From Maritimibacter sp. (GTDB lineage: Bacteria > Pseudomonadota > Alphaproteobacteria > Rhodobacterales > Rhodobacteraceae): a DNA stretch of 64,000 bases. Under the pieces are notes generated by a model. That model worked only from the letters and a program-made list of their open reading frames with translations, ran no database searches and was not told where the DNA came from. A program made the position numbers and the translations under genes. The stretch covers positions 62,001 through 126,000 of the forward strand of contig CP051232.1 in NCBI GenBank assembly GCA_017792445.1, given 5' to 3'. How positions within the stretch are numbered: the stretch's first letter is position 1; the number at the start of each line of letters is the position of its first letter. This document shows positions 24,787-32,386 of this stretch, piece after piece.

Positions 24787-26226
24787 TTACGCAAAACTCT
24801 GGGCGAGATCCGAGGCCTTTCGATATCTTGCGTGCCCTTCATCGAAAGCCTCGGTCAGGGCAGCGACGGGTGCGATCTGACTTTCGATGTGGGGCGGCGC
24901 CGCAAGTTCGGTGCCGCCTCCGGTGGCCGCCATCATCGCAAGTCGGGCGGCGCCGAAGGCTCCGCCGAAGTCGCCCGCGACGGGCAGATCGACCGGTGTT
25001 CCAAGCGCGGTCGCGATGGCCTGCAGCCAATAGGTCGACCGGGCGCCCCCACCGACGGCGAGCAAGCTGGAGATCTCGGTGCCAGTGGCCGCAAGGGCGT
25101 CGCGGCAATCGCGGATCGCGAACGTCACGGCTTCCAACACGGCGCGGGTGGCCGCCGCGGTGTCAGTGGCGTGTTCCAGACCAAGGAACGCACCGCGCAC
25201 TGCCGCGTCGTTAAGCGGGGTGCGTTCGCCACCGAGGTAGGGGAGAAATGTTGTTTTCCCAGGTGCTTGCAGATCGCCAAGCCCGCCAGTCAGCGACGCG
25301 GCGTCCTGACCGGCCAGACGCGCAAACCAGTTCAGCGCGTCGGTGGCGGCAAGGATGACGCCCATCTGGTGCCAGGTTCCCGGCAACGCGTGGCAAAATG
25401 TATGAACGGCCGTCGCAGGGTCGGGACGGTAGCCGTCGTTCGCAGCGAACAGCACGCCTGAAGTGCCAAGCGAGACGAAAGCCTGCCCTGCATGCACCAC
25501 GCCCACGCCGATTGCGGAGGCTGCGTTGTCACCGCCGCCTCCGGCCACGACGGTGTCGGCGCCAAGACCCCAGCGGCTTGCCAGTTCCGCGCGCAGCGTG
25601 CCGGACACTTCAGAGCCTTCGACAAGGCGGGGCATGTGGTCACGACCCAGATCCGAGGCGTCGAGCAGTCGGTCGGACCAGTCGCGCGCGCCGGTGTCGA
25701 GCCAACTGGTGCCTGCGGCATCTGACATCTCGCCCACGTGGTCACCGGTCAGCCAGAGGCGCAAAAAATCCTTCGGGAGGAGGATTTTTGCGGTTTTTGC
25801 GAAGGTTTCGGGTTCGTTAATCTTGAGCCACGCGAGCTTTGGCGCGGTGAAACCAGGGAAGACGATGTTGCCGGTGATCTCGCGCCATTCGGGGGCGGCG
25901 TCCATTGCCGCAGCCTCGGCATGGCTGCGGGTGTCATTCCACAGAATGCAGGGACGCAGCACCTGATCGGCGTCGTCGAGAAGCGTCGCGCCATGCATCT
26001 GACCGGACAGGCCGATGCCCGCCACCGCGCCAAGGTCCTGCGCCGCGGCGAGCGCGTCGAAGACATCCTCGGCGGCCTTGATCCAGCTTGCAGGGTCCTG
26101 TTCGGACCAGCCGTCCAGAGGACGGCTAACCGACAGCGGCGCCGTGGATTCCGCAAGGATTTCCTGATCTTCGTTGATCAGAACGCCTTTGAGCCCCGAT
26201 GTGCCGAGGTCGAGTCCGATGAACAT
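24787..26226 (-). CDS. xylB: xylulokinase
   Basis: An FGGY-family kinase phosphorylating D-xylulose to xylulose-5-phosphate. The 479 residues start FIGLDLGTSGLKGVLI (phosphate-binding) and carry the XylB hallmark SGQMHGATLLDD and LWNDTRS. The C-terminal ATP-binding site AVGGGARSTYWLQ is also present. The ATG at 26226 follows GGAGG. It lies 17 bases downstream of a short-chain dehydrogenase gene with no xylA or xylose transporter in view. The FGGY signature points clearly to xylulose rather than glycerol. Confidence 0.9.
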   Translation of the reverse strand: MFIGLDLGTSGLKGVLINEDQEILAESTAPLSVSRPLDGWSEQDPASWIKAAEDVFDALAAAQDLGAVAGIGLSGQMHGATLLDDADQVLRPCILWNDTRSHAEAAAMDAAPEWREITGNIVFPGFTAPKLAWLKINEPETFAKTAKILLPKDFLRLWLTGDHVGEMSDAAGTSWLDTGARDWSDRLLDASDLGRDHMPRLVEGSEVSGTLRAELASRWGLGADTVVAGGGGDNAASAIGVGVVHAGQAFVSLGTSGVLFAANDGYRPDPATAVHTFCHALPGTWHQMGVILAATDALNWFARLAGQDAASLTGGLGDLQAPGKTTFLPYLGGERTPLNDAAVRGAFLGLEHATDTAAATRAVLEAVTFAIRDCRDALAATGTEISSLLAVGGGARSTYWLQAIATALGTPVDLPVAGDFGGAFGAARLAMMAATGGGTELAAPPHIESQIAPVAALTEAFDEGHARYRKASDLAQSFA

Positions 26227-26243
26227 TGTTGATGCCTCCGGCC

Positions 26244-27011
26244 CTAGCGCGGCGCCATGCGGATCGCGCCATCCAGGCGGATGACCTCGCCGTTCAGCAT
26301 GGCGTTTTCCACGATGTGCCGCGCCAGCGCCGCGAATTCGGAGACCTGGCCAAGGCGCGACGGGAACGGCACCTGCTTGCCGAGAGAGTCCTGTACGTCC
26401 TGCGGCAGTCCGGCAAGCAGCGGGGTCAGGAAAATGCCGGGTGCGATGGTCGCGACGCGGATGCCATGCGAGGACAGGTCGCGCGCCATGGGCAGCGTCA
26501 TGCCGACGATACCGCCTTTGGACGCGGAATAGGCGACCTGACCGATCTGGCCGTCGTAGGCGGCGACAGAGGCGGTGTTGATGATGACGCCACGCTCACC
26601 GTCGTCGGTCACCGGCTCGTTTTGCGACATCAGCAGGGCTGCCTGGCTGGCGCAATTGAAGCTGCCGATCAGGTTGATCGAGATCGCCTTCGCGAACAGG
26701 GCCGGATCATGCGCCTCGCCCCGCGAGACGGTTTTGGCGGCGGGGCCGATGCCTGCGCAATTAACGAGGATTTGCAGGCCGTTGCCGGCTGCTTTTACGG
26801 TCTCAATTCCAGCTGCGACGCTGGCGGGATCGGAGACGTCGACCTTGCAGAACGACCCGCCGATCTGTTCCGCTTTTGCGCTGCCGGCATCTTCGTTCAT
26901 GTCGAAGATCGTGACCTTTGCACCTGCCGCCGCAAGCATCTCTGCGGTTGCGGCGCCAAGCCCCGAGGCTGCCCCTGTGACGATCGCGGTCGTGTTGCTG
27001 CTGATTTCCAA
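26244..27011 (-). CDS. short-chain dehydrogenase, type II 3-hydroxyacyl-CoA dehydrogenase-like
   Basis: A 255-residue NAD-dependent SDR. It has the cofactor motif TGAASGLGAAT, NCAGIG, and a Ser/Tyr/Lys active site in NTASVAAYDGQIGQVAYSASK. The C terminus PFPSRLGQVSEFA and NGEVIRLDGAIRMAP matches the 17-beta-HSD10/2-methyl-3-hydroxybutyryl-CoA dehydrogenase group, which acts in isoleucine and fatty acid breakdown. The start is a TTG at 27011 behind the strong Shine-Dalgarno sequence GGGAGG; no ATG fits better. It is upstream of xylB in the same transcription unit, an unexpected partner. Confidence 0.85.
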   Translation of the reverse strand: MEISSNTTAIVTGAASGLGAATAEMLAAAGAKVTIFDMNEDAGSAKAEQIGGSFCKVDVSDPASVAAGIETVKAAGNGLQILVNCAGIGPAAKTVSRGEAHDPALFAKAISINLIGSFNCASQAALLMSQNEPVTDDGERGVIINTASVAAYDGQIGQVAYSASKGGIVGMTLPMARDLSSHGIRVATIAPGIFLTPLLAGLPQDVQDSLGKQVPFPSRLGQVSEFAALARHIVENAMLNGEVIRLDGAIRMAPR

Positions 27012-27566
27012 GTCCGTGCCTCCCGATCCTGACTGAAACCCGTGCTATCTCTGCCTTGCATCGCGCTCAAGCCGTTTCGTAACTGCGCGACCTGAGGCCG
27101 CTGCGTCGTGTCAGCCGTTGGTGCAGCTTTTGTGCAAGTGACCGGTCTTATGGTTTTCTGCCCGAAAGGCCGATACCAGTTGTTCCCGACCCGCGCCCAC
27201 GCAATTTTCGGGGCCAGACATCGCTTTGCCAAGCGGCCGGATTTAAGCCGGACCAGGGAAGCTAGTTTATACAATTTCTACATCTAGAAGCCTATAAGGG
27301 CCACTTTGGTGGATTTTCCAGTATTTATTCTACATAATCGGCGATTTGGCCTTCCTGAGATCCACAGACGCCCAAACGCAAAAATTTACCATCCCTTCAT
27401 TCTATTACAGATCGAACACTTGCACGGATCGAAGATGTGTAAACGCGGCAGGACGATCCGAACCTGCCCGAAATAGCGTTAACCTTCGCAAAGCCCTGCC
27501 TGCCTGCTGTCCTTTCCGGGCTTTGCGCATTACACCGGAGCCAACGCAAAAGAGGGTCCGCGCTGG
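27012..27566. other. 555-base intergenic region with AT-rich segment and dyads
   Basis: This lies between the divergent SDR and flavin reductase genes. It contains a clearly AT-rich stretch at about 27260-27430, unlike the surrounding GC-rich DNA. Within it is an inverted repeat TTCTA-N4-TAGAA (27276-27289), followed by a CCAC-N4-GTGG dyad at about 27301-27312. It probably holds the promoters of both flanking genes. I see no convincing coding frame or tRNA in it. Confidence 0.5.
27487..27537 (+). promoter_or_regulatory. 10-bp perfect stem-loop in the flavin reductase leader
   Basis: CGCAAAGCCC (27487-27496) pairs perfectly with GGGCTTTGCG (27528-27537) around a 31-base loop, ending 29 bases before the flavin reductase ATG. 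No T run follows. It could be a 5' UTR control element or an operator. It does not resemble the FMN riboswitch. Confidence 0.4.
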
Positions 27567-28094
27567 ATGACGACGGAGACGAGTCCCGAAATGGCCGAGG
27601 TTGTTCCCGGGCCGAACACGCAGAAAGCGTTCCGCGATGCGTTGGGACGTTTTGCGACCGGTGTGACGGTGGTGACCACGCATAGCGAGATCGGGCCGCT
27701 TGGGATCACGGCGAACAGCTTTGCCAGCGTATCGCTTGACCCGCCGCTGGTGCTGTGGTCGCCCGCAAAACATTCTCGCCGCTATCACGCCTTCGCGGAA
27801 GCTACGGATTTTGCGATCCACGTGATCGGCGAGGAACAGGCCGAGATCGCTTCGCGGTTCTCACGAAACGGGACTGCCTTCGACGGTTGCGACTGGGCGC
27901 CGAGCGACCGGGGCGTTCCCCTGCTGAACGGATGCCTTGCCCGGTTCGAATGCAGCACGGTCACGACCCACGATGGCGGCGATCATCGGATCGTCATCGC
28001 GCGGGTGCTGCGGGCGACGTGGCGGGACGGTGCGCCGCTTGTGTTCTCGCAAGGGCAGATGGGCCGCTTTGCCCTGCCAGACGACGCCGACTGA
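27567..28094 (+). CDS. flavin reductase family protein
   Basis: A 175-residue FMN-binding split-barrel protein. The motifs RDALGRFATGVTVVTT, LGITANSFASVSLDPPLVLW and FAIHVIGEEQ are typical of the NADH:FMN reductase partner of two-component monooxygenases. The ATG at 27567 follows GAGGG. No oxygenase partner is nearby, so the partner is unknown. The gene converges on the enoyl-CoA hydratase gene across the DnaA-box cluster. Confidence 0.88.
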   Translation: MTTETSPEMAEVVPGPNTQKAFRDALGRFATGVTVVTTHSEIGPLGITANSFASVSLDPPLVLWSPAKHSRRYHAFAEATDFAIHVIGEEQAEIASRFSRNGTAFDGCDWAPSDRGVPLLNGCLARFECSTVTTHDGGDHRIVIARVLRATWRDGAPLVFSQGQMGRFALPDDAD

Positions 28095-28114
28095 CAGGAC
28101 GGCCGCCCGCAGGA

Positions 28115-28186
28115 TTATCCACAGGGGTTATCCACAGCGGACGGCGTGCCGGAATACCGGTGAAGTCATCCACAGAAAAATCCACA
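28115..28186 (+). other. cluster of four DnaA-box-like sites
   Basis: In the 127-base gap between two convergent genes, the consensus TTATCCACA occurs perfectly at 28115-28123 and 28128-28136. Variants occur as TCATCCACA (28166-28174) and AAATCCACA (28178-28186). All four are in the same orientation, in two pairs with 13- and 12-base periods. Because both flanking genes end here, a promoter role is unlikely. A replication-initiator binding locus (origin part, titration or reactivation site) is the simplest reading. Confidence 0.7.
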
Positions 28187-28221
28187 GCCCGCCGGGCCAT
28201 ATCGGCCCCGAAGCGCCCCGG

Positions 28222-29004
28222 TCAGCGGCCTTCGTAGCTGGGCGGGCGCTTCTCGAGAAAGGCCATCACGCCTTCTTGGAAATCGCGGGTCTTGCCGCAT
28301 TCGCCCTGAAGCTCTGCCTCAAGCGCCAGTTGGGCGGTCAGGCCGTTGTCAAAGCTGTCGCGGATCGCGCGTTTCACGTTGCGATAGGCCACGGTCGGAC
28401 CCGCTGCGAGACGCCCGGCACGGGCGCGCCAATGGTCGTCGAAACTGTCATCGGGCACCGCTTCCCAGATCATGCCCCACTCGACCGCCTGTTTCGCGGT
28501 CACCGGCTCGGCGAACAGCGCAGCGCCCATCGCGCGGGCGAAGCCGATCTGCCGTGGCAGCCAGTAGGTGCCGCCCGCGTCCGGAACCAGACCGATCCGG
28601 GTGAAGGCCTGCAGGAACGACGCGCGTTCCGCCGCGATCACCACGTCGCAGGCCAGCGCAAGGTTCGCCCCCGCCCCCGCCGCCGCGCCGTTGACGGCGG
28701 CGATGGTCGGCACCTGACAGTCGAAGATCGCGCGCAGCATCGGCTCGTACTCGTCGCGCAGCACCCGCTCCAGATCGACGTTCGAGGCGCGCGTCGCCGC
28801 GTCGCCCAGATCCTGACCGGAACAGAAGGCGCGGTCCCCCGCGCCGGTCAGCACGATGGCCCGGGCTCTGTGTTCAGCGGATTTCACCGCGTGCAGCAGT
28901 TCGGCCCGCATCTGGGTGTTGAGCGCGTTCATCACGTCGGGCCGGTTCAGCGTGATCACCGCCAGCCCGTCCGCCTGGGTCAATTCGATTGCCTGATATT
29001 CCAT
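28222..29004 (-). CDS. enoyl-CoA hydratase/isomerase family protein
   Basis: A crotonase-fold protein of 260 residues, related to PaaG-type isomerases. It shows the oxyanion-hole segments AFCSGQDLGD and VNGAAAGAGANLALACDVVIA, followed by RIGLVPDAGGTYWLPR and the ENPF-like C-terminal tail. The ATG at 29004 follows GGGAGG. The substrate is not fixed by sequence; enoyl-CoA hydratase or ring-type isomerase are both possible. It is downstream of ccmH with an 80-base gap. Confidence 0.82.
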   Translation of the reverse strand: MEYQAIELTQADGLAVITLNRPDVMNALNTQMRAELLHAVKSAEHRARAIVLTGAGDRAFCSGQDLGDAATRASNVDLERVLRDEYEPMLRAIFDCQVPTIAAVNGAAAGAGANLALACDVVIAAERASFLQAFTRIGLVPDAGGTYWLPRQIGFARAMGAALFAEPVTAKQAVEWGMIWEAVPDDSFDDHWRARAGRLAAGPTVAYRNVKRAIRDSFDNGLTAQLALEAELQGECGKTRDFQEGVMAFLEKRPPSYEGR

Positions 29005-29084
29005 GCCAGCCCTCCCGTCGCAGGTTGACCGGAGCATACCGGGACGCGGCGCAAGGGGAAGTGGAACGCGCCGTCAAACAGCGT

Positions 29085-29534
29085 TCAGTCGTCGAGAATC
29101 TGTTTCAGCCGCGCTTCTTCCTCAGCGGACAGTGCCGCCGCGGGTTCCGCCGCGCCGCTGCGGCGGCGGATGTAGAGAAGCCCGACGCCAAGCGCCACCA
29201 GCAGCAGGACCGGCCCGGCGACCCAGAGGATCAGGTTGGCGCCGGAGGTGGTCGGCTTCAGCAGGACATATTCACCGTAGCGGTCGACCACGAAGTCGAT
29301 CACCTCGTCATTGCTGTCCCCCTCGACCAGACGCTCGCGCACCAGCAGGCGCAGGTCGCGGGCAAGGCCGGCGTTGGATTCGTCGATCGACTCGTTGCGG
29401 CAGACAAGACAGCGCAGTTCCTTCGATATCTCGCGGGCACGCGTTTCAAGCGCCGGGTCGGACAGAACCTCGTCCGGCTGAACGGCAAGGGCGGGCCCGG
29501 CCAGCAGGCATAGGATCAGGACAAGACGCTTCAT
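29085..29534 (-). CDS. ccmH: cytochrome c-type biogenesis protein CcmH
   Basis: A periplasmic, membrane-anchored thiol-disulfide protein that prepares apocytochrome c haem-binding cysteines. The 149 residues include a signal peptide (1-18), the redox motif RCLVCRNESI (C42, C45) and one C-terminal membrane helix at about 100-120. The ATG at 29534 overlaps the ccmF stop as ATGA; longer in-frame sequence upstream lies inside ccmF in another frame. Confidence 0.93.
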   Translation of the reverse strand: MKRLVLILCLLAGPALAVQPDEVLSDPALETRAREISKELRCLVCRNESIDESNAGLARDLRLLVRERLVEGDSNDEVIDFVVDRYGEYVLLKPTTSGANLILWVAGPVLLLVALGVGLLYIRRRSGAAEPAAALSAEEEARLKQILDD

Positions 29535-31507
29535 TCCGCCGCCACCGCTTTGGGCGTGGTCATCTTGCGGGCGCCCGCCGCCACGCGATAGCGTCGGTCT
29601 GTCAGCGACAGCAGGCCGCCAAGCGCCATGATGATCGACCCTGCCCAGATCCAGTTTGCGAAGGGCTTGATGTAAGTGCGCACCGCCCAGCCGCCGCCCT
29701 GCTGCGGATCGCCGATCACGACGTAGACGTCCCGCAGGAAGCCGTTGTCGATGGCGGCCTCGGTGGTGGGCATCGCGGCCACGGGGTAGACGCGCTTTTC
29801 CGGGTAAAGCGTGGCGACGGCGCGCCCGTTGCGGAACACCCGCATCTCCGCCTGGATCGAGTTGAAGTTCGGCCCCTCGACCTGCTCGACACCTGCCAGC
29901 GTGATCTCGTAGGCGCCGACGGGGAAGGTCTCGCCCACTTGTGCGACGCGGATGTCTTCCTGCTGCCATGCGGTCAGCGCGGCGATGCCGAACATCGTGA
30001 CGCCCAGCCCGGCATGGGCGACCGCCTTGCCCCAGTCGGCGCGCGGCAGGTTCGACAGGCGGCGCAGGCGCGAGGACCAGTCGCCGCGTCCGGTGCGGGT
30101 GAACAGGTCGACGATGGCGCCGCCGACCAGCCAGACGAACAGGATCATCCCGACCGGCGCCAGCGCGGACCGCCCGGTCTGGATCGCGAAGGTCAGCGCA
30201 CCGGCCGCCATGGACAGCGCCAGCACGCCCCAAAGCGGCTGCATCGTGCGGCCCAGTTTCGCGCGCTTCCACGGCAGAATGGCCCCGATGGGAAGCACCG
30301 CCGCGAGCGCAACGAAGAATGGGGTAAACGCCATGTTGAAGAAGGGTGCGCCGACCGACAGCTTCCGGCCCAGCAGCATTTCCCCGACCAGCGGCCAGAT
30401 GGTGCCGATGAAGACGACGAAGGCCGCGACCGCCAGCAGGATGTTGTTCAGAACCAGCGCGGATTCGCGGCTGACGAGCGAGAAGACGCCCTTCGCCTCC
30501 ATCGCCTGTGCGCGGGCGGCGAACAGGGTCAGCGCGCCGCCGACGAAAACCGCGAGGATGACAAGGATGAACACGCCGCGTTCCGGGTCATTGGCGAAGG
30601 CGTGGACCGAGGTGATGACGCCGGAGCGCACGATGAACGTGCCGATCAGCGAAAAGCCGAAGGCAAGGATTGCCAGCAGCACCGTCCACGATTTCAACGC
30701 CTCGCGCTTTTCCACCACGATGGCCGAGTGCAGCAGCGCCGCCGCCACCAGCCAGGGCATGAACGAGGCGTTCTCGACCGGGTCCCAGAACCAGAAGCCG
30801 CCCCAGCCCAGCTCGTAATAGGCCCACCAAGACCCCAGCGCGATGCCGATGGTCAGGAACACCCACGCAGCCAGCGTCCAGGGCCGGACCCAGCGGGCCC
30901 AAGCGGCGTCGACCCGCCCCTCGATCAGGGCGGCGACGGCGAAGGAGAAGGCCATCGAGAGGCCGACGTAGCCGAGGTAGAGGAACGGCGGGTGGAAGGC
31001 GAGGCCGGGATCCTGCAGCAGCGGGTTCAGGTCCTGCCCGTTCATCGGCGGCACCGCCAACCGGGTGAACGGATTCGAGGTGAACAGGATGAACGCGAAG
31101 AAGGCGAGCGAGATGGCCGACTGTACCGACAACACCCGCGCCCGAAGGCCGGGCGGCAGACCCTGACCGAACCACGCGGCGCAGGCGCCGAACAGCGTCA
31201 GGATCAAAACCCACAGCAGCATCGAACCCTCGTGGTTCCCCCAGACGCCGCTGATCTTGTAGAGCATCGGCTTGTCCGTGTGCGAGTTCAGCACCACCAG
31301 CCGCAGCGAGAAATCCGAAGTGACGAAGGCATAGGTGAGCGCCGCGAACGCCACCGCAGTCAGGAAGAACTGCGCACTGGCGGCGGGCTCTGCCACGGCC
31401 ATCCAGCCGCGCCAGCCCTTCTGGGCACCGATCATGGGAACCACCGCCTGCACAAGCGACACGGCGGCGGCGAGGATAAGGGCGAAGTGGCCAAGCTCGA
31501 CGATCAT
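29531..31507 (-). CDS. ccmF: haem lyase CcmF
   Basis: A large polytopic inner-membrane protein (658 residues) of the cytochrome c haem ligation complex. The tryptophan-rich WWD domain is WGGFWFWDPVENASFMPWL, and the conserved WGNHEGSMLLWVLIL lies near the N terminus. The ATG at 31507 begins the first hydrophobic helix and is preferred over an upstream frame full of Arg. It is separated from ccmE by a three-gene lysis cassette. Confidence 0.95.
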   Translation of the reverse strand: MIVELGHFALILAAAVSLVQAVVPMIGAQKGWRGWMAVAEPAASAQFFLTAVAFAALTYAFVTSDFSLRLVVLNSHTDKPMLYKISGVWGNHEGSMLLWVLILTLFGACAAWFGQGLPPGLRARVLSVQSAISLAFFAFILFTSNPFTRLAVPPMNGQDLNPLLQDPGLAFHPPFLYLGYVGLSMAFSFAVAALIEGRVDAAWARWVRPWTLAAWVFLTIGIALGSWWAYYELGWGGFWFWDPVENASFMPWLVAAALLHSAIVVEKREALKSWTVLLAILAFGFSLIGTFIVRSGVITSVHAFANDPERGVFILVILAVFVGGALTLFAARAQAMEAKGVFSLVSRESALVLNNILLAVAAFVVFIGTIWPLVGEMLLGRKLSVGAPFFNMAFTPFFVALAAVLPIGAILPWKRAKLGRTMQPLWGVLALSMAAGALTFAIQTGRSALAPVGMILFVWLVGGAIVDLFTRTGRGDWSSRLRRLSNLPRADWGKAVAHAGLGVTMFGIAALTAWQQEDIRVAQVGETFPVGAYEITLAGVEQVEGPNFNSIQAEMRVFRNGRAVATLYPEKRVYPVAAMPTTEAAIDNGFLRDVYVVIGDPQQGGGWAVRTYIKPFANWIWAGSIIMALGGLLSLTDRRYRVAAGARKMTTPKAVAAE

Positions 31508-31608
31508 GCTTCCGCTTATACGGGTCGCACGCGGCGCCGCCAATTCCCTGCGCGCACCTGTCGCAAAGGGTTTATCGCGCGGATGGTGAATCGCCGGGTG
31601 AGCCGGGT

Positions 31609-31833
31609 TCAATGCCCCAGGCTGAAGCCCCCGGCCACCAGATAGGCCATGCCGCCGGTCACCAGACCGCCGACGATCAGCCGCAGCAGCCATTTCAGCG
31701 ATTCCTCGATGCCGCCCAGCCGGTCCTCGACGTTCAGGCGATGCACCTCGTCCACCGCGTCGCGAAGTTCCAGGCTTTGCAGGCGTTTCTCGACGCTGCG
31801 CCGCCATTCCTCGGTGATCGTCAGGTCAGCCAT
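31609..31833 (-). CDS. XhlA-like small membrane protein of the lysis cassette
   Basis: A 74-residue protein with an amphipathic, charged N-terminal coiled-coil part (1-45) and one C-terminal hydrophobic helix (about 49-70). The pattern VEDRLGGIEESLKWLLRLIVG strongly resembles XhlA, the membrane-associated partner of the holin in PBSX-type lysis systems. The ATG at 31833 overlaps the end of the holin gene by 8 bases, so the two are translationally coupled. Assignment is by pattern; the role in release is inferred. Confidence 0.65.
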   Translation of the reverse strand: MADLTITEEWRRSVEKRLQSLELRDAVDEVHRLNVEDRLGGIEESLKWLLRLIVGGLVTGGMAYLVAGGFSLGH

Positions 31834-32386
31834 TGTCCCGCCTCCACGCGTCCAGCGCCGGATTTGGCCCCTCGCCCGTGGGCGGCAGATCGGTTGCGGG
31901 CGGCACCGCGCCAAAGCCCGCCTCCAGCGCCATGAGGGCCCCGATGTTGCGTTGAACCAAGGGCGCGCGGGCCAGCGTCTCGGCGATGGAGCGGTTGAAC
32001 TCCTGCCCCTTCGCCTGATGCCGCGCGCCGAAATAGAAGGACACGATAGCGCCCAGCAGCCACCACAGCGGCTCTGGCACCAGCGCGATGCCCTGCATCC
32101 GGCTGGCGAACCAGATCGGGTCGACCATCGCCGCGACCATCAGGCCCAGCGTCCCCAGCGCCATCGCCGGGCGCGGCACGCGGTTCAGACCGTCCATCAC
32201 CCTGTCGAACAGGCCCCGGCGCGGCACCGCGAATTCCGCCGCGAACTGGTCAATCGTCGCGCCGCGCACCTGCGCCTCGCGCTGCCCGGCGGCCTCGGCG
32301 TTCTCGCGGAAGACCTCGACCGTGTCGCGCACCACGTTGCGCCCGCCGCCGAACACGGTATCGAGCGTGCCCTCGATCAGTCCCAT
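31826..32386 (-). CDS. gene-transfer-agent type holin (3TM family)
   Basis: A 186-residue protein resembling the holin family used for gene transfer agent release in Rhodobacterales. It has a charged N-terminal half, hydrophobic segments at about 73-93 and 103-121 with a short one between, and a Pro-rich C-terminal tail. Holins permeabilise the inner membrane so that a cytoplasmic endolysin can reach peptidoglycan. It overlaps the endolysin gene by 10 bases and the XhlA-like gene by 8. Confidence 0.8.
   Translation of the reverse strand: MGLIEGTLDTVFGGGRNVVRDTVEVFRENAEAAGQREAQVRGATIDQFAAEFAVPRRGLFDRVMDGLNRVPRPAMALGTLGLMVAAMVDPIWFASRMQGIALVPEPLWWLLGAIVSFYFGARHQAKGQEFNRSIAETLARAPLVQRNIGALMALEAGFGAVPPATDLPPTGEGPNPALDAWRRDNG

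Noticed and set aside
27487-27566. FMN riboswitch before the flavin reductase
   Set aside because: The conserved multi-stem RFN sequence blocks are absent; only one long-loop stem is present.
28095-28221. Complete chromosomal origin
   Set aside because: DnaA boxes are present, but there is no adjoining AT-rich unwinding region in the 127-base gap and the flanking gene orientation does not diverge from it; kept only as a DnaA-binding locus.
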